From positions 36,755-100,754 of the forward strand of contig JAJFGF010000053.1 of NCBI GenBank assembly GCA_021776245.1: a DNA stretch of 64,000 nucleotides, in the 5' to 3' direction. Positions 1 through 8,692 of this stretch are shown in pieces; the stretch's first letter is position 1, and the number at the start of each line of letters is the position of its first letter. Made by a program: the position numbers and the translations under genes. The notes beneath the pieces were generated by a model, which was given only the letters and a program-made list of their open reading frames with translations, had not been told where the DNA came from and searched no databases. The stretch comes from Hyphococcus sp. Lineage in GTDB: Bacteria > Pseudomonadota > Alphaproteobacteria > Caulobacterales > Parvularculaceae.

Positions 1-1791
1 AATGCGGCCAACCTGGATGCGTGCGCGATCGGTTTTTAGCCCGTCTTTAAGCGCTTTTTCCACCTTGCGATTATTGCGGGATTCTTCCATGTCAATAAAA
101 TCGATCACGATTAAGCCGGCGAGGTCGCGCAATCGGAATTGCCGGGCGGCTTCATGAGCGGCTTCGATATTGGTTTTCAGCGCCGTCAATTCGATGTTGC
201 GCTCACGCGTCGAGCGGCCCGAGTTGACGTCGATGGCGATCAGCGCTTCGGTTTGATGGATGACGATATAACCGCCAGATTTCAGCCGAACGGTCGGCTG
301 ATACATGCCGTCCAGTTGTTCCTCGACGCCGTATTTTAAAAAGATAGGCGCGCGTTCCTTATAGGGCTGCACATTTTTTGCGTGCGACGGCATCAGCATT
401 TTCATGAAGTCTTTGGCTTCACGGTAACCGATTTCGCCCTCTACCAGAACGTTGGAAATGTCTTTGTCGTACAAATCGCGGATTGCCCGTTTGATGAGAT
501 TGGCTTCTTCATAAATCAAGCAAGGCGCGATCGACTTTAAGGTCAGCGTTCGGATATTTTCCCAAAGCCGCAACAGATAATCATAGTCACGCTTGATCTC
601 TGTCTTGGTGCGTTTGGCGCCGGCTGTGCGGATGATCAACCCCATGCCTTGCGGCACTTCAAGGCTGTCGACGACGCGGCGCAAACGCCGCCGGTCAGCT
701 GCACTCGGTATTTTTCGAGAAATGCCGCCGCCGCGCGCGGTATTGGGCATGAGAACGCAGTACCGCCCAGCGAGGGACATATAAGTCGTCAGAGCGGCGC
801 CCTTATTGCCGCGTTCTTCCTTGACCGCTTGCACCAGCAATATTTGGCGCCGCTTGATGACTTCTTGAATTTTGTAATTGCGCAACAGGTTTGAACGCTT
901 GCGCTTTGCGTCCTTATAGCGCTCAAAAAGCGCATCACGCGCGGAACGTGCCTTCTTAGCTGTATCTGTTTTTTCAGCTTTGACATCATCACCGGACGTG
1001 TTGTCGGTTTCGCCGCCAGATTCCGGTTTTGGTTCCTTGGCGTTGTCGGCAGCTTCGACATTCGCCTCATTGTCATCTGCTTCATCGGCATCCTTGGTTT
1101 CCGGAGCAATCTCGATAACAGGTTGTTCTTCCTCCGCCGAAGCAGAGGCGTTAATGGGCGTCTTTTCTGGATGGTCGTCGCCATCATCATTGTTTTCGCT
1201 GCCGACAGATTGCGACTCGGATTTTTTGCCCTTACCGCCTGCCTCTTCTTCTTCATCCTCTTCGTCAATCTCATCTTCGCCGGCATCGATGACGGTTTCA
1301 TCTGCGGCGTTTTGCGCGTCACTTTCGTGACCGCTGGCAGCCTCGATTAATTCATCGCTCTGTTCGAACGCATCAATATCGCCCTCTTCGCCGTCAGCGG
1401 TTTCATATCCACTTCGATCATCGTCCGACGTTTCGTCGTCATCGTCATATCCATCTTCATCGCCGCGTTGCGCCAGCTCCAGCTGCGCGGCGAGGTCAGC
1501 AACCTCCGCTTCAGCCTTTTGTAAGAGCTCACGATCGGAGACCGGAATCTGATAATAATCGGGATGAATTTCGCTAAAGGCGAGAAAGCCGTGACGATTA
1601 CCGCCATATTCAACAAATGCTGCCTGAAGGGAGGGTTCGACGCGTGTCACGCGCGCCAGATAAATATTACCCCTAAGCGGCTTTCGCGCTTCGGATTCGA
1701 AGTCGAAATCTTCGATTTTGCCATTGTCGAGCACAGCCACCCGCACTTCTTCCGGGTGGGCCGCGTCGATCAACATATTTTTTTTCGTCAT
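1..1791 (-). CDS. rne: Ribonuclease E, N-terminal 597 residues (gene runs off the window)
   Basis: Endoribonuclease that starts mRNA decay and processes rRNA and tRNA precursors; scaffold of the degradosome. On the minus strand the protein begins MTKKNMLIDAAHPEEVRVAV, the usual alphaproteobacterial RNase E start. The first S1 half (GNIYLARVTRVEPSLQAAFV) lies near residues 38-70. It is interrupted at about residues 85-300 by a long Asp/Glu/Ser/Ala-rich insert, after which the S1 domain resumes (KYKDAKRKRSNLLRNYKIQE region). The RNase H-like and DNase I-like parts follow, including IDVNSGRST and the DFIDME metal-site region. An insert inside S1 is known from Caulobacter-type RNase E. The start at 1791 has GGAG about 8 bases upstream. 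The gene diverges from the amidase gene; its 3' end is outside the window. Confidence 0.95.
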   Translation of the reverse strand, partial: MTKKNMLIDAAHPEEVRVAVLDNGKIEDFDFESEARKPLRGNIYLARVTRVEPSLQAAFVEYGGNRHGFLAFSEIHPDYYQIPVSDRELLQKAEAEVADLAAQLELAQRGDEDGYDDDDETSDDDRSGYETADGEEGDIDAFEQSDELIEAASGHESDAQNAADETVIDAGEDEIDEEDEEEEAGGKGKKSESQSVGSENNDDGDDHPEKTPINASASAEEEQPVIEIAPETKDADEADDNEANVEAADNAKEPKPESGGETDNTSGDDVKAEKTDTAKKARSARDALFERYKDAKRKRSNLLRNYKIQEVIKRRQILLVQAVKEERGNKGAALTTYMSLAGRYCVLMPNTARGGGISRKIPSAADRRRLRRVVDSLEVPQGMGLIIRTAGAKRTKTEIKRDYDYLLRLWENIRTLTLKSIAPCLIYEEANLIKRAIRDLYDKDISNVLVEGEIGYREAKDFMKMLMPSHAKNVQPYKERAPIFLKYGVEEQLDGMYQPTVRLKSGGYIVIHQTEALIAIDVNSGRSTRERNIELTALKTNIEAAHEAARQFRLRDLAGLIVIDFIDMEESRNNRKVEKALKDGLKTDRARIQVGRI

Positions 1792-2367
1792 TGGAAATTG
1801 CTCCGCAATGCGAGGCTACAGCCGCCGCATTGGCTAGGTTGGACCGCCGAAGCGCGCGCGCGACCGATCGGCCGGCCCATTGCGGGGCAGCGTCGGATTT
1901 CATTTGCGCATCTTGCGTCATCGGCGAAAACTAATTTTTATGCCGGACAAATAAGCCGACGGTTTCTTGTTATGGCGCTGGGCGCCTGTTTTTGCTCCTC
2001 GCGCGCCGGCCTCGGACCGGATGTCGCGGGCCGGCGAAAGGAGCTGCCGGCGTCTATTCCAGGAAAAGCGTACAAATCCACGCTTTCCGGAAAATCTCTA
2101 TTTTAGGCATTTTGGGGCGTAAACCCTTATTGCCTGGAAGCTCTGCCTGCGAAATGATCATTGAATCAGCCTTACGCAAGCAATTTCTGACCATGCATGA
2201 GCGCGTGGAAAAAGAAAACCCATAGCAGCGGGCGACTCAGTGTTGCATGCAAAAGTAGATCAAAAGTTAACGTCGCGTTAACGCTATCGAAAAGATGATA
2301 ATATACCGGGTTTCGGAGCAAATCCGCGTTTTTTTTAACTTTTCGGCGTATACGTGGCGGCGTATGG
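1792..2367. other. Divergent rne / amidase intergenic region, no gene seen
   Basis: These 576 bases hold no convincing reading frame; the frames that cross them have poor codon use and no family resemblance. The stretch must carry the rne promoter and probably a long rne leader. RNase E leaders are known to mediate autoregulation in enterobacteria; that this one does is inference. A bulged hairpin with arms at 2062-2071 and 2080-2088 lies within the likely rne leader. A CtrA-type box is at 2267-2282. Confidence 0.6.
2267..2282 (+). promoter_or_regulatory. CtrA-type box (TTAA-N7-TTAAC)
   Basis: TTAACGTCGCGTTAAC matches the full CtrA consensus TTAA-N7-TTAAC exactly. With the preceding G it is also a perfect inverted repeat (GTTAACG-TCG-CGTTAAC). 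It lies about 85 bases before the amidase start. CtrA is the cell-cycle response regulator of alphaproteobacteria and controls several division genes. That it binds here is inference from the motif alone. Confidence 0.6.
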
Positions 2368-3654
2368 ATGGGTTCGATGACAGCAAAAATTTTCAAAATT
2401 GGCGGATTTTGGGGGCTCCGGGCCCTCGCCGTTGGATATTGCCTGCTTGCCGGCGCCGAAGCGGCCGAACTCCTTGAGGTTCGATTTGGGCCCGGCGGCG
2501 AGACCACTCGAATTGTGTTCGACCTTGACGGCGCCACGGAATATACGATTTCCGGCGATGAAACCGGCGCGGGCCGCCTTTTGGTTGATTTTGCGGCCCT
2601 GGCGGTCAGCGCGGGGGACCGCAATTTCAAACCGGGCAAAGGCCACATCCTGCGCTTTGGGTTTGCCGCGGCGCAGCCATCGGGCGCCAGAGCGGTGCTT
2701 GAGTTCAGGCGATCAGCGAAAATAGACAAAGTTTTTATGCTTGAGCCTGGCGGCGGGGTCGCCAAGCACCGTCTGGTTATCGACCTTCAAAGTGCTGACA
2801 AGAGCGAATTTTTGGCGAGCTTGCCGCAGCGCTACCCGGACCTTGCGGCGGTGATTGAAAAAGCCACCGCAGAGCCGGCGCTGCCGAACCTTGTGGCGCC
2901 GCCCTCGCCAACACAAAAAGAGGTCAAAGCGCTATCAGCGGATCGCCGGATTGTTGTCATCGACGCCGGCCATGGCGGCGCTGATCCCGGCGCGCAAGGG
3001 CAAAGCGGCACCTTTGAGAAAACGGTGACGCTGGCCGCGGCTTTATCGCTCGCCGAAACACTAAAGAAAAGCGGGCGCTATGAAGTCGTCCTGATCCGCG
3101 ATGATGATTCAACCATCAAGGTGGAGACGCGCGATACCCACGCGCGTAAGGCTAATGCCGATCTATTCATATCGCTGCACGCCAACGCTATCGATGAGCA
3201 AGCGGTGCGCGGCGCATCGGTTTACACGCTATCCGAGAAAGGTTCCGCCCGGTCGGCAACGCTTGCAAAGGCGGAAGGCGAATTTCACGCCTATGGTTTG
3301 GATCTCGAAGAATGGGATCATGATGTCGCGGATATTCTTCTTGATAAAGCTCAGGATAAAACAATCACCGCCTCATCGAATTTCGCCAAAGGGTTGATCG
3401 ACAAGCTGTCGAGGAAAACGCCGATGTTGAACCGGTCGCACCGGGAGGCCGATCTCAGGGTCCTTTTGGCGCCAGACGTTCCAGCGGTGCTGTTGGAAAT
3501 GGCCTTTATTTCCAATGCCAAAGATGAGGCGAACCTCAATTCGCCAGCCTGGCGAAAACGTACAATGGAGGCTGTCGCCGAAGCAATTGACGCCTATTTT
3601 GACGATCCAGGGTTGCAACGACAAGCCGCGAACCGCGCGGGCGGAGCGCAATAG
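2368..3654 (+). CDS. amiC: N-acetylmuramoyl-L-alanine amidase with AMIN domain (AmiC type)
   Basis: Zinc amidase that cleaves the lactyl-Ala bond of peptidoglycan during daughter-cell separation; periplasmic. The 428-residue protein has a hydrophobic export signal (about residues 8-33, ending AEAAE). An AMIN targeting domain follows at about 35-140, then a linker, then Amidase_3 from about 195. Zinc and catalytic motifs are visible: IDAGHGGADPGA with His at about 202, the Glu of TFEKTVTLA, LFISLHANAID and VLLEMAFISN with the general-base Glu. ATGs at 2368 and 2377 are both possible starts; the earlier one is used. Its place between rne and the PBP1a gene is a common alphaproteobacterial arrangement. 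A CtrA-type box lies upstream. Confidence 0.92.
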   Translation: MGSMTAKIFKIGGFWGLRALAVGYCLLAGAEAAELLEVRFGPGGETTRIVFDLDGATEYTISGDETGAGRLLVDFAALAVSAGDRNFKPGKGHILRFGFAAAQPSGARAVLEFRRSAKIDKVFMLEPGGGVAKHRLVIDLQSADKSEFLASLPQRYPDLAAVIEKATAEPALPNLVAPPSPTQKEVKALSADRRIVVIDAGHGGADPGAQGQSGTFEKTVTLAAALSLAETLKKSGRYEVVLIRDDDSTIKVETRDTHARKANADLFISLHANAIDEQAVRGASVYTLSEKGSARSATLAKAEGEFHAYGLDLEEWDHDVADILLDKAQDKTITASSNFAKGLIDKLSRKTPMLNRSHREADLRVLLAPDVPAVLLEMAFISNAKDEANLNSPAWRKRTMEAVAEAIDAYFDDPGLQRQAANRAGGAQ

Positions 3655-3810
3655 GCCAACGCATTAAGAAAATGGACATTTTACGACGCCATTGCGCCTC
3701 GCTGTGGCCCAGATTATGCGCTAAAGCATGATGGATAAAATGGCGGCCAACAATATAGCGGGATGGTGTTCATTGAATAGGACGTCGATTGAAGGCGCGG
3801 CGTAGGGTTG

Positions 3811-6711
3811 ATGACTGACGACATAGAGAAAGATGGACGGCCCGATCAGCGGTTGTCTTTTGGGGAGGATAGCGACGCGCCGAAAAACGACGCGAAGGCC
3901 CGGGATGTTGCCGAGCCCGGCGATATCGCTGCAGATGACGATCCGCTGGACGATCTCGCTTTTCAACCGTCAGAAGCCGCCGAAATCCCCGACAATCCAG
4001 AATTCTCTAACGCCCCGGACATACCCAGGAAACTGTCGGCTGATCAGGATAGTCGCGTTTCGGCTGAGGCAAGCGAAGTTCTTCTCGGCGAAGCTGATGT
4101 CGTCAGGGAACAGGTGCTCGCGGCGCCGAAGCGTGCTAAGGCTGCAGCGGCGCCGACGCAATTAAAAGCGGCCAATGATCACAAAGGCGGTGGCATCGTG
4201 CCATTTGTTTTCAGGCTGGCTGGAATCGGGTTTGCGATCGCGGCCCTTAGCATCATCAGCGCAGCAGGTTTTACAGCGTGGTATCTTAACAAGCTCAATC
4301 AGGATCTTCCGGATTATTCCGCACTTGCTGAATATGCGCCTGCTGTAACAACCCGTGTTTACGCTGGCGATGGTTCGCTGGTCGCGGAATTTGCCCGTGA
4401 ACGGCGCTTGTTTGTGCCGATCGAGTCGATCCCCGATCATGTGAAATTTGCGTTTGTGTCGGCGGAAGATAAATCGTTCTATGAGCATAATGGGATCGAT
4501 TTCCGCGGCATCGTTCGCGCACAACTTTCCAACATTACGAATATTCTGCGTGGGCGGCGCCTTGAAGGCGGCTCGACAATTACCCAGCAGGTCGCCAAGA
4601 ATTTTCTTCTTTCCAGCGAGCAGCGTATCGAACGTAAAGTGCGTGAGATGCTTATTGCGCGCAAAATGGAAAAAGCTTTCACCAAGGATCATATTCTCGA
4701 GCTTTATCTCAATGAGATTTATCTCGGAAATCGCTCCTATGGCGTTGCGGCGGCGGCGCTTAATTATTTCGATAAGCCCCTCAGTGAGCTGACTATCAGT
4801 GAGGCGGGCTATTTGGCGGCGATTACCAAGGGGCCCAGCAACTATCATCCGGTCGAAAATGAAGATCGCGCATTGGACAGGCGTAATTGGGTTATTGGCC
4901 GTTTGCTTGCTGACGGACACATATCCCAGGAGCAGGCTGATGAAGCGCGCGCGCAGCCGCTCGGCGCCGCACTTGCGCCGCCGCTCGGCGCCCGCGACTG
5001 GACGATGGAATATTTTGCTGAAGAAGTGCGCAAGCAAATTGTCGATTTATACGGCGTTGAAGCGCTCTATGACGGCGGTCTCGCGGTCCGGACTTCGGTC
5101 GATCCGCGTTTGCAACGGGCGGCCGGTAACGCGCTGCGGCGTTGGCTCGTGGCTTATGACCAGCGTCACGGTTGGCGCGGACCGCTTGGTACGGTTGAAA
5201 TCGGCGATGATTGGGCAGAGACATTTCCCGCGAATATTGAGGGGCTCCTCGATAACCGAACACTTTCCGAAGATCTTGCGCCCTGGCGACCGGCGGTTGT
5301 CTTGTCCGCGACCGCCGCGGGTGCGCAAATTGGTTTTGCCGACGGCGCCGAAGGCGTCTTGCCGCTGGAACAAATGAGTTGGGCGCGCGAATATATTTCG
5401 GCTAATGATCGCGGCGATGAGTTGACGTCAACGGCGTCTGTTTTGAATCGCGGCGATGTTATTTATGTGGAACAGGCGTTCAGTCTCCCCGCCGCGCCTG
5501 AGGAAGGCGCTGCAGCCAATGTTGTTGCTGAAGAACCTGTACTTCTGGAAGGCGTATATGCTTTGCGGCAGGTGCCCGGTGTTAATGGGGGGCTGATTGC
5601 TATTGATCCCCACACAGGCCGCGTCTTGGCGATGGTTGGCGGTTTTTCATTCCAGCTTTCGGAATTTAATCGGGCGATTCAGGCGGAGCGCCAGCCCGGA
5701 TCGACCTTTAAGCCCTTCGTTTATTCAGTCGCGCTTGATAGCGGATATACGCCAGCATCAACAGTGCTTGATGCGCCCTTTGTCGCCCCTGGCGTCGACA
5801 GTTGGTATAAGCCCGGAAACTATATTGAGGGGCGATATTACGGCAACAGCACGTTGCGTCTTGGCGTTGAGCAGTCACGCAACGCAATGACTGCGCGGCT
5901 GGCCCAGGACCTCGGCATCGGCCGCATCATGGATTACGTTGAACGCTTCCACTTGTCGGACAAGTTACCCCGCGAACTGGCGATTTCTTTGGGCGCCGGC
6001 GAAACCACATTGATGCGCATCACGGCGGCCTATTCGATTTTCGTTAATGGCGGCAAGCGCGTCGATCCAGTGGTGATCGACCGGATTCAGGACCGCACCG
6101 GTAAAACCATCTATAAGCGTGACGAGCGCGTCTGCTTGACCTGCAATCCGCAGCAATGGTCTGGTCAGTCTCAGCCGCAGCTTGCCGATTTGCGTGAGCA
6201 GGTTGTTGATCCGCGCACAGCCTATCAGATTACGTCGATATTAGAGGGTGTGGTGGTTCGCGGCACCGGTTCGGCGGTGCGCCGGGTGACCAACAAACCG
6301 ATGGCGGGGAAAACCGGCACGACGAATGACTATAAGGATGCCTGGTTTGTCGGTTTTTCGCCCGATCTCGCCGCCGGCGTCTATGTTGGTTTTGATATGC
6401 CGCAAACCCTTGGCCAGAGCGAGGCGGGCGGTAAAGTCGCGGCGCCCATCTTTGCCGATTTTATGGTCGAAGCCTTGAAAGATACGGCTGGTATCCCGTT
6501 TCGTGTTCCCGGCGGTATTCGCCTTGAGCGCATTAACGCCAAGACCGGCAAGCCCGCGACGCCAACCGATCGCAATGTGATTCTCGAAGCGTTCAAAGCC
6601 GACAGCACCCGAGGCAGCGGGCTCGCCAACGAAGATTTGAACCTCGACCCCTTAAGCGCGGCGCCGCGGGACGAGGAAGACGACGAAGACAATCTCAACG
6701 GCCTTTACTAG
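3811..6711 (+). CDS. mrcA: Penicillin-binding protein 1A (bifunctional)
   Basis: Bifunctional peptidoglycan synthase: a glycosyltransferase polymerises lipid II and a transpeptidase cross-links stems. The 966-residue protein has an unusually long acidic cytoplasmic N-tail of about 130 residues, then one transmembrane helix (about 130-157). The GT51 domain shows EDKSFYEHNGIDFRG (catalytic Glu near 220) and EGGSTITQQVAKN. An OB-like insert precedes the transpeptidase domain with SxxK in QPGSTFKPF (about 629), SRN in EQSRNAMTA and KTGTT (about 833). The C-terminus is acidic and probably disordered. The start is taken as ATG 3811; a TTG directly before it is less likely. The TAG stop coincides with the edge of a palindromic repeat (6708-6856). 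Confidence 0.93.
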   Translation: MTDDIEKDGRPDQRLSFGEDSDAPKNDAKARDVAEPGDIAADDDPLDDLAFQPSEAAEIPDNPEFSNAPDIPRKLSADQDSRVSAEASEVLLGEADVVREQVLAAPKRAKAAAAPTQLKAANDHKGGGIVPFVFRLAGIGFAIAALSIISAAGFTAWYLNKLNQDLPDYSALAEYAPAVTTRVYAGDGSLVAEFARERRLFVPIESIPDHVKFAFVSAEDKSFYEHNGIDFRGIVRAQLSNITNILRGRRLEGGSTITQQVAKNFLLSSEQRIERKVREMLIARKMEKAFTKDHILELYLNEIYLGNRSYGVAAAALNYFDKPLSELTISEAGYLAAITKGPSNYHPVENEDRALDRRNWVIGRLLADGHISQEQADEARAQPLGAALAPPLGARDWTMEYFAEEVRKQIVDLYGVEALYDGGLAVRTSVDPRLQRAAGNALRRWLVAYDQRHGWRGPLGTVEIGDDWAETFPANIEGLLDNRTLSEDLAPWRPAVVLSATAAGAQIGFADGAEGVLPLEQMSWAREYISANDRGDELTSTASVLNRGDVIYVEQAFSLPAAPEEGAAANVVAEEPVLLEGVYALRQVPGVNGGLIAIDPHTGRVLAMVGGFSFQLSEFNRAIQAERQPGSTFKPFVYSVALDSGYTPASTVLDAPFVAPGVDSWYKPGNYIEGRYYGNSTLRLGVEQSRNAMTARLAQDLGIGRIMDYVERFHLSDKLPRELAISLGAGETTLMRITAAYSIFVNGGKRVDPVVIDRIQDRTGKTIYKRDERVCLTCNPQQWSGQSQPQLADLREQVVDPRTAYQITSILEGVVVRGTGSAVRRVTNKPMAGKTGTTNDYKDAWFVGFSPDLAAGVYVGFDMPQTLGQSEAGGKVAAPIFADFMVEALKDTAGIPFRVPGGIRLERINAKTGKPATPTDRNVILEAFKADSTRGSGLANEDLNLDPLSAAPRDEEDDEDNLNGLY

Positions 6712-6856
6712 GGCGTTTCCGAGATTAGGTGGTTCCCGGTTTATCGTCCAGAAACGTCGAGACTTATTTTTGAGCGCATTTCTTATCGGAAGTTCATCGC
6801 GTGGCAATAACCGCTTGGCGTAAAATGCTTTGCTTTTTACTCCGGAAATGCGCTAG
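6708..6856 (-). repeat. CTAG-bounded composite palindromic repeat, family 2, copy 1
   Basis: The element is bounded by CTAG at both ends (6708-6711 and 6853-6856). Read on the minus strand it matches the element at 50629-50796: both have GCGCATTTCCGG, then CCGATAAGAAATGCGC or a near match, then CGATAAACC followed by GGAACCAC and TCGGAAACGCCCT. Here GCGCATTTC (from 6774) pairs with GAAATGCGC (6845-6853). The second palindrome (GGGCGTTTC/GAAACG) is more diverged. It lies directly after the PBP1a gene and before prfB, and the left CTAG supplies the PBP1a stop codon. Confidence 0.75.
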
Positions 6857-6930
6857 TCAGCCGGCGGTTCCCATAACAGCATCTTTATTGGCGGCGCAAA
6901 AACCGCCGCCGATTTTTCAGGAGGCCTTTC

Positions 6931-8041
6931 ATGCGCGCCGAGATGGAAGCGATCGTCAACGAGACCAAGCAGTCGCTGGAACTGCTGAGGAGGCGTCTTT
7001 GACTGGGACAAGGCGAAAAGAGAACTCGACGAACTAAACGCCCGAGCCGAGGATCCAAAACTCTGGGACGATCCCGGCGCCGCGCAGGCGCTGATGCAAA
7101 AGCGCAATGCCCTTGAAGCGCAGATGAGCGCAATTGGCGAGGTCGCGCAGGAGCTTGAAGAATTAGTAGAGCTAGCCGAACTCGCGGCTGAAGAAAGCGA
7201 CGAGGCCAGCCTTAGCGAAACCCAGGAAATGATGGCGGGATTGCGCGATCGCGCAGCCAAAGCTGAAATCGAAGCGCTTTTGTCGGGCGAAGCTGACGCC
7301 AATGACTGCTTTGTCGAAATCCATCCGGGCGCGGGCGGCACCGAATCCAATGACTGGGCGTCGATGCTCTTGCGTATGTATGTGCGCTGGGCGCAGCAGC
7401 GCGGTTACAAAGTTGATATCATTGAGGAGCAGGCGGGCGAAGAAGCCGGTATTAAATCGGCGACCATTCAGATTAAAGGCCATAACGCCTATGGCTGGCT
7501 CAAGACAGAATCCGGCGTTCACCGCCTGGTGCGGATCTCGCCATTCGACTCCAATGCGCGCCGCCATACGTCATTTGCGTCTGCCTGGGTCTATCCGGTC
7601 GTCGACGACAATATCGAAATCGACATCAATGAAAGCGACTGCCGCATCGATACGTTCCGCGCCTCGGGCGCCGGCGGACAGCATGTCAACACAACCGATT
7701 CAGCCGTGCGCATCACGCATATCCCCACCGGCTTTGTTGTACAGTGTCAAAATGAACGCTCGCAGCACAAAAACCGCGCGACTGCATGGAATATGCTCCG
7801 TGCACGGCTCTATGAGGCGGAACTGCAAAAGCGTGAGGAAGCCGCCGCAGCGACGGAAGCCGGTAAATCCGATATTGGCTGGGGCCATCAGATCCGGTCT
7901 TATGTGTTGCAGCCCTATCAAATGGTCAAGGACTTACGCACGCAAGTTGAAAGTTCGGATCCTGACAAGGTGCTTGACGGCGACCTTGATAAATTCATGA
8001 GTGCGTCGCTGGCGCAGCGCGTGGCGGGGGACGGGGCGTAA
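6931..8041 (+). CDS. prfB: Peptide chain release factor 2, with programmed +1 frameshift
   Basis: Release factor for UGA and UAA codons. The gene is in two frames: 23 codons from ATG 6931 up to CTT (6997-6999), then an in-frame TGA (7000-7002). Skipping one base continues as [18 protein letters not shown] to the TAA at 8041, giving 369 residues. The shift site has the classic form: a Shine-Dalgarno-like AGGAGG (6988-6993), three bases, then CTT TGA C. Low RF2 lets ribosomes stall at the UGA and shift, so RF2 controls its own level. SPF (about residue 202, stop-codon recognition) and [14 protein letters not shown] (about 247, peptidyl hydrolysis) are intact. The initiation site has GGAGG before ATG. 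Confidence 0.96.
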
Positions 8042-8042
8042 C

Positions 8043-8282
8043 TTAAAACGGAAACAGAATATCATAGAGCTGCGGGCCATAGCGCGCCTGTTGCACATCG
8101 GTTAGCTGGCCGCGGTCGCCATAGGAGATGCGCGCTTCGGCGATCTGCGTATGATTGATGCGATTGGCGTTTGAGATATCTTCCGGCCGGATAATACCGG
8201 TCACGATCAACTCGCGCAGCTCGTAATTAACGCGCACTTCCTGTTTGCCGGCGACCATCAGTGAAGATATTTTGCTCGGCAA
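8043..8282 (-). pseudogene. flgH: Remnant of flagellar L-ring protein FlgH (3' end only)
   Basis: The 79 codons read GKQEVRVNYELRELIVTGII, then RPEDISNANRINHTQIAEAR and end YGPQLYDILFPF. This is the conserved C-terminal third of FlgH, the lipoprotein of the outer-membrane flagellar ring. Nothing upstream resembles the rest of FlgH: a TGA sits directly before the TTG at 8282, and no lipobox or signal sequence exists in any minus-strand frame to 8690. No other flagellar gene is in the window. It is convergent with prfB, one base apart. The preserved reading frame suggests recent truncation. A functional short protein is possible but unlikely. Confidence 0.75.
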
Positions 8283-8692
8283 TCAAGAAGCAATACGCTG
8301 GCGCGGCATCGCAAACGCAAGACGCGGCGCCCATAAGGCGGCCGGATACGCGGTGAGATCCATTGGTCCGGGCAGCAACGGGCGCTGGCTGGCGACGGCT
8401 TCAGCGCGGCTGCAGCGCTTCCGGCGAAAATTGACGGACAACTCGACCGTGAGCAGAGTGTTTTTGCGCTGCGCGCAGCGGCAGCCTACGGCGTTGCGGG
8501 CGCGCAGGCGGCGCTGCGCCGTCTCGGTCGCAGAGTTTCTGGCAAGCTCGCTGACACCGATGCAAACCACCTTCTTGAGGGGCTCGCATTTGGCGGTCTT
8601 GCCGACAATCCAACTGAATTCCGGGCTGCGTATCGCGCCTTTTTTGGCGACGGTGCAACTGCGAGTTGACCCGCCGTCTGGCGGCACGCCCT
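8283..8692 (+). other. Decayed region with an orphan open frame at 8337-8669
   Basis: No intact gene is visible. One plus-strand frame is open from 8337 to a TGA at 8667-8669 and looks protein-like in its last 75 codons: Ala/Leu/Arg-rich amphipathic helix pattern, GC-rich third positions, end reading EGLAFGGLADNPTEFRAAYR. It has no ATG or GTG near its 5' end and a TAA just upstream at 8334, so it looks like the C-terminal remnant of a lost gene. The family was not recognised. Together with the flgH remnant this marks a deletion or rearrangement scar. Confidence 0.4.
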
